Source: Schistocerca nitens (taxonomy: Eukaryota > Arthropoda > Insecta > Orthoptera > Acrididae). Taken from it: a stretch of 64,000 nt of DNA. Numbering within the stretch: the stretch's first letter is position 1; every line of letters starts with the position of its first letter. Location of the stretch: contig NC_064616.1 of NCBI RefSeq assembly GCF_023898315.1, positions 290,311,205 through 290,375,204 on the forward strand. The letters are read 5' to 3'. Below the pieces are notes generated by a model. The model made no database searches. It saw nothing but the letters and a program-made list of their open reading frames with translations, and was not told the DNA's origin. Of this stretch, positions 56,240-64,000 are shown piece by piece. The translations under genes were made by a program, and so were the position numbers.

Positions 56240-57880
56240 AAATATAAAAATATTGACAGAATTAGTAATTATAAAGATTCTGTTATAGAACCTACAGGGA
56301 AAATACCAGATATTTCGTTCGCTGTTGAAATTAATGGTATCTTTAAAATCAGCCTAAAATTAATTTATCTATTAATGCTTATTCCTGTAAAGAAAAAAAT
56401 TTCCTCCAACGGATAATATTAGAATGTAAATCTATTAAAAATAACAAAATCTAAAAAAAATGTATTAATTTATTACATTTTGAAAAGGAAAAATTCAAAC
56501 TATGCTGGGATAAAAGATTTATACCAATTTGTTTCTAGCCAAATAATTAAAAATGAGCACCAAAATGTATTTGTGATTTGTGTTTACTGAATTTTTTATA
56601 GTAAAGAAAAATTGTTTAATTAAAAAGCCAATAAATGTAGAACTACCAAAGAAATGTAAATACATACAATCTAGAAGTTGTGAGGTATGACAAATTGTTC
56701 CTTTATTATTTATGCAGATTTTGACTGTTTATTATTAAAAATGGCAAATTGTCTGGGTAATAAAGAGAATTCTTTTACTGTAAAATATCAAAAACATGAA
56801 GCAATGGGATCTTGTACTTATATTAAATATGTAAATGGACTTTATAAGAATCCATTTGTTTAGAGAGGACCAAACTGTCATGAATAATTTATAGTGTATA
56901 TATTAAGAAAGAAGTTGAAGGAATTGGGCAAATTTATTCTGAAATTGAAGAAATGAAACAGTTAACATCTGAAAGCATTAAATACAGAATACACCTAAGT
57001 TTCTTCTTTAAGTCGAAAACATTACACAAAAAATGATAAAAAAGTTCCTCATGACGATCATTTCACTGGAAAATATATTAAACCATTATAATTTGTGTTG
57101 TAATTGTAATTCTAATTTACAACTAAACCCTCAATTATGTACTAATTTATTTACATAATTTATCAGAATGTGTTCTCACTTATTTGCAAAAGGAAATAGG
57201 TTATGATGAAAAAGATAAACATTTTATAGCAAATACTGAAAATAAATATTTAGTTTTGGCAATGAACCAAAAATTTGGAAACACGATGTACAGATATATT
57301 TAGTTTTATGTTTCAACCCTTGATGAACTTTTTTCCAATTTAAGCAAGAATCATATGAAAAATAGTAACAAATTCTTTCCAGAGGAACTAAGAAATTTAG
57401 TAACTAAAAAAGCAGTTTACCCTTCTGAACATATAATAGACAGTTGGCAAAAATTTCATGAAGCAAAACTTCCACTAAAAGAAGGATTAGATAATAATTA
57501 AATGAATGTCATATTAGTGAACATTTTAAATATGCTAAACTAATTTGAGAAGACATTAATATGAAAAATTATGGAGAATATCATTACTTATATTTTAAAA
57601 TTAATGTTCTATTATAGTTTCAGAAAACATATACAAACACATTTTATTTAGATCCCTCCTGGTGTTATACAGCACTTAGATTATCTTTTGAAGTGATGTT
57701 GAAAATGATTGATTGAACAGTTGAATTATTACATTGTTATGACGTAATTTCAATGATTGAAAAAGGAACAAGAGATGGCACATCCCAATGTTGTAAAAGA
57801 TATGTTAAAGCAAACAATAAATATGCGAAAAATTTTGATAAAAATAGGATGGCAAGTTATTTAAAATATTTAGATTAATA
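56240..57880 (+). pseudogene. Protein-primed-type family-B DNA polymerase, heavily broken
   Basis: The family copies linear genomes from a protein primer. Visible landmarks in order are as follows. YADFD at 56,711-56,725 is the Exo I type motif of the proofreading domain. HDDHFTGKY at 57,050-57,076 corresponds to the conserved H-D-H region seen in Polinton- and adintovirus-type polymerases. DPSWCYTA lies near 57,651-57,674, and MIEKG near 57,753 is followed by a KRY block. These lie in different frames with many stops. The palm-domain catalytic motifs are not present, because the homology stops near 57,880. No restored reading is given. Confidence 0.65.
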
Positions 57881-57886
57881 TAATTA

Positions 57887-58030
57887 ACCCTGAATCACCA
57901 AAGAAGCTGGTATACTCATGTGTATTCAAGTACAGAGATATATAAACAGGCAGAATATGGCTCTGCTGTCGGCCACGCATATATAAGACAACATGTCAGG
58001 TGTTAGATCAGTCACTACTGCTACAACAGT
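57887..58030 (+). mobile_element. Tc1-like 5' terminal fragment
   Basis: Higher-GC stretch in AT-rich surroundings. It begins ccctgaatcaccaaagaag next to TA (57,885-57,886), matching my memory of a Tc1-like end, and carries its leader region (tatataagacaac). No transposase follows. Confidence 0.5.
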
Positions 58031-58087
58031 GGTGTCAATATAAATACTTTCTAATTTATTGAAAATTTTTCTATTTTTGACATAAAT

Positions 58088-58219
58088 ATGTGCCAGCGAA
58101 TGAATGTGTTAGCTGCACAAAAAACTACTATGAAATTATGTGCAACATTAAATGATAAAATTCCTAATGATACTATTGCTCATATATACAATGTATGGCA
58201 AGAAAAATTTGACATTTGA
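58088..58219 (+). CDS. 43-residue frame in the AT-rich element
   Basis: Begins MCQRMNVLAAQKTT and ends QEKFDI. Too short for recognition and may be a fragment of a longer broken gene. Reported because it lies in the same element and follows the polymerase. Confidence 0.2.
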   Translation: MCQRMNVLAAQKTTMKLCATLNDKIPNDTIAHIYNVWQEKFDI

Positions 58220-58529
58220 TACTCAACACAGAATATTAAGAGAATATTTTTAAATCAATGTAAAAGTAATCTTTTTTTGGTTATCAAGTGAGAAACTTGT
58301 AAAAATCATATATAAAATTCAATATAATCTTTTATTATATTTGACACATTACGGTATTTACAGAATTTATTGGAAAAAAATCATAATTATCACAATAATG
58401 TTGTTATAATAAATTGTCAATATCAATTGATAATTCACTATATTTTTAAAGTCATAAAAAGAGAGAATTTCACTTTTCTATTTCTTCCCAAATATCTATA
58501 ATACCTTCTTTATAATTAATGACCAATTC

Positions 58530-58740
58530 TCAATCTCTACACCAGTCACCATCATTATTTAATATATAGTCAAAATGCTCTTTGTGTTTATTGCTTCTTA
58601 AATGTTCTATGATTAAAGTTGGTTCAAAACAGGTTTTGTAAATATTACATTTCACGAGTTTCCTCTCTTGGTTTATTAAAATATTTTCGTCAAATTTAAA
58701 TTCATCCCACACATTAGATATATTTTTTGGTTTAATTTCT
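58530..58740 (-). pseudogene. Possible BED-type zinc finger, partial
   Basis: The minus-strand frame reads NVWDEFKFDEN, then KLVKCNIYKTCF and IEHLRSNKHKEHF. The W-x-x-F, Cys and H-x5-H spacing resembles a BED finger, but the expected second Cys is Tyr (CNIY). The annotated frame from 58,712 is 60 residues. A few residues before it continue the pattern without an ATG. It might be a DNA-binding accessory gene of the element. Confidence 0.4.
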
Positions 58741-58891
58741 AAGGAAAAGTTTTATTACAGTTTTAAAAAATAAAAATTTTATTAGAATTTGTTAAAAATG
58801 TATCCCTTTATTTTAATCTAAATTTTTTCTTCATGTGCAAGATTTTTAATGTTTTTATAGTCAGTAAAATATATAGTTCTTCTGATCTTTT

Positions 58892-59042
58892 CTTATTGGT
58901 CATTAGATTCAGTTAAATTTACTAAAGAAATTAGATTAGGTCGTGAGGGAATGTTAAGGAATTGGCAGTAGTAGATGGATATTGCTGGTAGCCGCAGGAC
59001 TTGGGGCAGCCTGCAGCAGAACCAGCAGTATCCATCTACTTC
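58892..59042 (-). repeat. Right terminal inverted repeat of the AT-rich element, with terminal hairpin
   Basis: Complement of the left repeat. Its tip contains a near-perfect stem: 58,971-58,989 pairs with 59,021-59,039 (18 of 19 positions), loop about 31 bases. Confidence 0.78.
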
Positions 59043-59800
59043 CAGATCCCATCGTGCCTTCGAATTTTTCCGCAGATCCCATGAAAAACAAGGTAAATGT
59101 CCCAATAAAAAATTCTGCCCTCACTGGCATTTGTCTGTGCCACAGTGGATGTTTCAAGCTGTCGTTCTCGTGGATGATGGCGATTCTGGGCACGACTATT
59201 AACCAGATGTAACAGGAAATGTGATTCATCCAACCATATGTCACCATTCCAATTATCCGTGGTCCCATTTCGATGATCCCTTGACCACTGCAGATGTAAT
59301 TAACGATGTAATTGGGTCAGCATGAGAACACGTAGGGGTCGTCTGCTGCGGAGTCCCATGTTCAATAATGTGTACTTAACGGTGTGCTTCAAAACACAAA
59401 AAGGCCATCATTGTACTCTCTCGTCAGGTCTCCTTATAGATCGCCTATCCTACTTTACAGAGCTGTCAAGCCTCCGACGTTCACCTTCTGTGGTGAGGCG
59501 TGGACATGCAGCAACTTGTCACACATTCGTGACTTCACCATTGTAACCAATTGTTTCTCTGTACATATGAATCACATTTACCGATTTGCGCCCTTTTCGG
59601 ATAATTCCTCAGGTGTACAACCTTTCTTTTATTTGGGTGGGTGTATATGCAGCCAACTCCATGGGATATGAAGCACCCTCCAACCCATCGCCTCTGTGCA
59701 CTGCAAAGAGGATGACATTCAATTGCGTCTTTAGCAGAGAATAATGCAGCAGTCAGCGGTCTCTGTGGCAAGAACTGAATGTATTCGTGGGTTTCATATC

Positions 59801-60272
59801 ATGAACGTTTTTATGAAATAAACCTTTCTGACGGAATGCAATAAAGCATATCTGTGGCCTTGGAGTCATTTTTTAATATTACACAATTTTACATATTAGC
59901 TGTTGGGCTTTATGGCATATACATTACGCATGAAACGTTAGGCTTTTACTTTTAGTTGTTACTCATTAGCCATTAAGTGTGCCTGGGTGGAAACTTAATA
60001 AAGGGAAATTGTGACAACTTGGGAGGAATGGTAGCCACGTAGTTGGAATGATGACAACCCAATGGGGGATGGTAGACACTCTGAGCGAAAGAGAGACTGA
60101 ATCTTTAGATGACAAGGATCACTATAGAGAGAAATGATTACTTTGAATTAGAGAGATGTTTGAGGAGTACAGTATTTGACGTTTGAAATGCAGAGATGTA
60201 TATGTGTCTACGTATATAATACATATCTTTGAAATAGGAATCATTTTAATGTTACGCCACAGGTATGTACTA
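59801..60272. other. No recognisable feature
   Basis: The right part (60,225-60,268) belongs to a series of degenerate repeats that resumes at 60,966. Confidence 0.35.
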
Positions 60273-60932
60273 GGGCGTGTTGAAAAGTGAAGCCTCCGAA
60301 TTTATGTTGTCAAAACTCTTGAAGATTTTTAAATAAAGCAAACGTTACGAACATTCTATATCTTTATTCTTCAAATCTACATATTTATTTTTAACATAGC
60401 CATCCTGGCGAAGAACGCATTTCACCTAACGAGAGACCAGTTTGTTGAGACCTTCACTGTAGTATGTTTGACGGAGTCACAACCTCACCTCTGCTTGAAC
60501 CGCTTCATCACTATCAAAGTGAAGTCATCGATGGTGTTCTTTAAGTTTTGGAAACAGATTAAAGTGGGATATTTCATGTGTTGAGGTTAGCACCATCGTT
60601 TCCTTCATTGGGAGTACGAACAACCCAACGTCGCACGTTACTGATGTCGACACAACCATCACCGTACTTTCATTCTTCTATGGATTTCAATTGGAGGCAC
60701 GTTTTCTGCAGTTAGAAACTCGATTACAGCGCATTGTTTCTCAGCACCGACATAGTTCTATTACATATCGTCATGTTAGACGCTGCAATTCGGAGCCCTG
60801 TAGAGACAGAGGGCTGAAAATACATAGTCGTGAAAATAAAGTTGTAGAATGTTAATAACGTTTGTTACATTTAAAAAATCTTTAATGGTTTTCACATAAA
60901 AAATCGGAGGCATTACTTGCCAGCACGCCCTC
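60273..60932 (-). mobile_element. Mariner-type MITE or deleted mariner, about 660 bp
   Basis: The ends (gggcgtgttgaaaagtgaagc and the complement of its partner at 60,840-60,932) form inverted repeats of about 90 bp. TA lies at 60,271-60,272 and TTA near 60,933-60,935. The interior shows no open transposase and no catalytic block. Confidence 0.72.
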
Positions 60933-60935
60933 TTA

Positions 60936-63429
60936 TGTGTAGGTAAATACGCGTTATTTTGATATTGGCTTCACTATAATATTCAGTCTGAGGTAACAGA
61001 GAGGAATCATTAATTTACGTGAAGGATGTTTAAGGAGGAAAGTTTTGCTTACATATGAAATATAGACAGAACACAAGGAGTAAAGAATTTTTGAAATTCA
61101 AATATATATGTGTGTGTATGTACCTCTTAGACCTTGGAATCATTTGAATATTACGCCAGAGATGTATGTTTCAGTAAATGATGCATAACTTTGACTTTGG
61201 TTTCAATTTAATATTAAGTTTGAGGTATGTGATTTCCACGGAAATAATGGCTATATCTTTGACTTTCAAACTGTCATGTAATTCGTTTACTGCATATCTG
61301 GCATGTCATTTTAGTACGAAACTCTGATTGGCTGGAGGCAGCAGAAGGAAAGTGGGAACATCAAATCTATTGTAATTTGAAACTATTTTTACGCGTCATT
61401 GTAATACTATACACTGAGTCTACCCTTAAGACCTGTCACCCCCTAAAAGGTGATCACTCGTAGACACGCTGCGATGTTCATATGCAATTTGTGCTGCCTA
61501 CCATCTAGTTTTCTGCTCCACACGTAATTCCGTAGGCCAGGCAAAACCAGATTCCAGATTCGCTTGTAAAATATCCTTCGTCATTTATAAACAACCATTG
61601 TCATTGTTTTCATGTTAAAAAAGTCACTCTGTCAGTTTTCTAGGATAGGTAGCATGCTCGACAGCTGGTTAGCAGTCCCTGCTACTTCCATGAAATCTCC
61701 TCATCCCTCGGCCAGCGAACACTAAAGGATACGTAGCATCGCTGGAATGCGTTAGCGGCCATCTAGAAAATAAGTTGTTCTCATATATTTATTTATGGTA
61801 TAACAGTTTTAGGAGGAGATATTTTATATGCGATACCTTAGTATGTACACATATCAGTGTGTTGGTTGCTTTTTTCATGTGTCAAACAGTCTTTCAACAA
61901 ACACGTCACAAACTTTATGATTTTATGTCTTCTGCACGGCTATAACAGCACTACTAAGTGGATTACTCCTCTCAGTGTAGGATTCCTCGTTTGTGTCCAC
62001 ATTACAATATCTGAGCTGCTGTCCAGGGGTAAATAAGCGTTAACGACTTATTTGTGTACTTGGAGGTACTAACTAAACTAAACATTTTCTACTCGTAAAA
62101 GCTACAATTATTAGTCTGCAAAGAAAGTAAATACTGATGTAATGTTGTTCACAATACTGTCATCAGTCATCAATGAAAATATCTGCACTTACGCCCCAGA
62201 CCAGATATATGTAAGCCAACAGGAATATTCATAATAACCATTAACCATAGAGTCAACGGCCTTACCACAGTAGTAACAATGGTTCCCGTCAGATCTGACA
62301 GGCTTGGTGAGCATTGTTGGCAAGCAGTGTGCGCTCAGCCCTTGAGAGACCAATTGAGGAGACACAATTCAGAAGTAGTGGCTGTGGTCACGAAATCTGT
62401 CAACGGCTGGGAGAGCGGTATGCTGACAACATGCCCCTCCATATCAACATCCATTGTCGCCTCTTGGAGTTGGGCCTTCCAAGGTCTGTTCGGATGGAGT
62501 TATTGGAGTAGGGAACAGATGGCTGAAAGTAGGGTAAAATTTAGATCGTACGTATAGGAAATGTCAGACAGGCAGGTTTGTGTGTGTGTGTGTGTGTAAA
62601 TTTAGTATTGTATGAACATTAAGAAAAGTGTCATAAGAAATCGTATTTATATCTATATACATTTCACTATGTCAAAAGAATGTAGTATAACATATGGCTT
62701 ACTGGTCGTTTGAAAATTATCATTTGAAAAAAAATTGTAATGACACAAAGTTGACATTCTACTTATACGTTAATATTCATATTTACATGCCCTGAATGAG
62801 TCCAAACACATGTTTGTGATTGAAAATCATTTTAATACATTATGATACACTGGTCACCGATGGAATACCGTGCTTCGTCGCATATCATCAGCTGCTCTGC
62901 TTTTTAACACAGTGTCTACATGTTGATGAGTACGTCAAGCGCAATTTAAAAAATTCTTGAAGCAATGAGCTTTGAAAACTACGACTCTGCGAACTAAGAA
63001 AAGCATTGGAAAAGGGTCTTGACTATATCACTAGTTGCTTTGCTCTTAATACACTGCCCACATGTTGAGCCGTACTTCACACGTAACTGCATTATCAGAC
63101 TTCGCATGCGGACAGCTCTCTTCCAAATCCATCTTACGTTTAATCTCTGTCAACCAGTCAATACCGACGACTACACCAACGTGAAGCATATACCCCAACA
63201 TGATCTGCTCCTACTCATCTTCCTCAAGTCCGAACCTTAGTACTAGCTGACCTTTGATGGGCCTGCTTCGATTACCTACAGCACTGAAAACATCTGCGTT
63301 AATAACAGGAAACGTTGGGAATGCAGCTAGATTATTCAGTTATGAGAATAAATTTTCCGAGATAGCACTCGTCTCATTCGTTGAGTCCACAATGGTGTCC
63401 ATACTTATTCTTCGAATCTTCACTTCTAC
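60936..63429. other. Unassigned, with degenerate short repeats and a (TG)n tract
   Basis: At 60,966, 61,131 and 61,200 short units of the type ttcaatttaatatt...gaggtatgt recur. A (TG)n tract is at 62,578-62,597. A frame at 62,279-62,557 (92 residues) shows no motif. Confidence 0.35.
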
Positions 63430-63443
63430 AATAAGTGTCTTTG

Positions 63444-63637
63444 GTTCAAATGGCTCTGAGCACTATGGGACTCAACTGCTGAGGTTATTAGTCCCCTAGA
63501 ACTTAGAACTAGTTAAACCCAACTAACCTAAGGACATCACAAACATCCATGCCCGAGGCAGGATTCGAACCTGCGACCGTAGCGGTCTTGCGGTTCCAGA
63601 CTGCAGCGCCTTTAACCGCCCAGCCACTTCGGCCGGT
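63444..63637 (-). repeat. tRNA-derived SINE (family 1)
   Basis: Full minus-strand SINE. A perfect 14-bp duplication (aataagtgtctttg) lies at 63,430-63,443 and 63,638-63,651. The head subtype is the same as at 3,105 and 39,820. Confidence 0.95.
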
Positions 63638-63651
63638 AATAAGTGTCTTTG

Positions 63652-64000
63652 TCAGCATCTTCTTCCTCTCTGTACAGGTCATCTTTCAGGTCTGTGATAC
63701 GTTCGCATTTAATGATATTTATGGTGATATCTGACCCGTTTCCTGTAATATTAGTTTCGGAGGATGAGGTTTCCGAAACTTCATTTAGTTTGCAGCTGCA
63801 CAGTCTCTTGGATTACTATCGATGCTACTTGCACGTTCTGAGTATTGATTCTGTGCTCTGTCTCTTGCATCGGGTGATCTGATTGATGATTCGAATTAAA
63901 TCCGTTCGTCCTATCTCTGCATGTCGTCGTCTCGTCGATCGAATGTACTTGGTTCTCCGCAATTTTGAATTTACCTTCATGGTGGGTTAGTATTACAATT
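63652..64000. other. No recognisable feature
   Basis: Short frames only, running to the window edge. Confidence 0.35.

Larger units (their letters stand above)
54624..59042. mobile_element. AT-rich 4.4-kb element with hairpin-tipped inverted repeats and a family-B DNA polymerase relic
   Basis: Terminal inverted repeats of about 150 bp (54,624-54,769 and 58,892-59,042) bound an unusually AT-rich interior. CAG lies on both sides (54,621-54,623 and 59,043-59,045), and the flanks are two adjoining parts of one Tc1-like gene. Inside are a broken protein-primed-type polymerase, a minus-strand 84-residue frame, a 121-residue frame and a minus-strand possible zinc finger. A Tc1-like end (57,887-58,030) inserted later. 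Size and target duplication differ from classical Polintons (15-20 kb, 6 bp). A shortened relative of Polintons or an endogenised adintovirus- or bidnavirus-like genome is possible. Confidence 0.7.
54390..59800 (-). pseudogene. Tc1-like transposase relic split by the 4.4-kb element
   Basis: The N-terminal and first catalytic part lies right of the insertion: damaged HTH remains between 59,300 and 59,780, MDESHFLLHLV near 59,225, and GTFTLFFMGS near 59,090. The part after it lies left: VDHFYAFMLDVFPDGDGIF near 54,540-54,600, then CPCHK near 54,520 and PPTLPDL near 54,450. Removing 54,624-59,042 and one CAG restores continuity of the coding segment across the junction. Stops and shifts show the relic was dead or dying. 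Confidence 0.72.

Noticed and set aside
57887..58030. Host promoter with TATA box in the AT-rich element
   Set aside because: The tatataag sequence lies in a stretch that matches a Tc1-like terminal leader, so it is more simply a transposon end.

Overview
The window is repeat-rich insect nuclear DNA. I found no cellular gene, rRNA gene, CRISPR array or bacterial feature. Almost everything I can name is a transposable element or a relic of one, often nested two or three deep. The SINE, Tc1-like and LINE families match repeats I associate with grasshoppers and locusts (Orthoptera, Schistocerca-like). That taxonomic call is recall plus inference, not something I could search.

Layout. 0-6 kb: a broken Tc1-like element, then an old LINE with remains of both ORFs, split by a SINE. 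6-15 kb: SINEs, a Tc1-like element carrying two SINEs, a dead IS630/mariner-type element and another dead Tc1-like element. 15.6-18.6 kb: a LINE interrupted by a chimeric SINE and by an intact 1,548-bp mariner/IS630-type element with 168-bp inverted repeats. 18.6-21.6 kb: a Tc1-like relic split by a Tc5/pogo-like element flanked by TTA. 22.7-26.7 kb: dead transposases, then a probable solo LTR whose TA microsatellite holds a young Tc1-like element. 27-36 kb: SINEs, mariner relics, two fold-back elements and LINE fragments. 37-43 kb: an RTE-like LINE, a Tc1-like element split by an unclassified 819-bp insertion, and a second LINE lineage. 43-49 kb: a dead Tc1, a hairpin element and a mariner relic. 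49-53 kb: a LINE carrying an intact Tc1-like element (sister of the one at 25 kb) and two SINEs. 54.4-59.8 kb: a Tc1-like relic split by a very AT-rich 4.4-kb element. 60-64 kb: a MITE and one SINE in otherwise unrecognised DNA.

The most unusual object is the AT-rich element at 54,624-59,042. It has terminal inverted repeats of about 150 bp whose tips fold into hairpins, a CAG target duplication, and a decayed family-B DNA polymerase of the protein-primed Polinton/adintovirus type. It also carries several small ORFs, one of them a possible zinc finger. The rejoined flanks give a continuous Tc1 coding segment, which fixes its boundaries.

Other signals: a 3'-terminal LINE hairpin with covarying stems in three copies, one SINE tail carried by two different tRNA-like heads, and a D-D spacing of about 47 residues in the intact mariner-type transposase. 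Only two transposase genes look fully intact, at 16.4 kb and 51 kb; a third, at 25-26 kb, has lost its C terminus to an 8-bp deletion.
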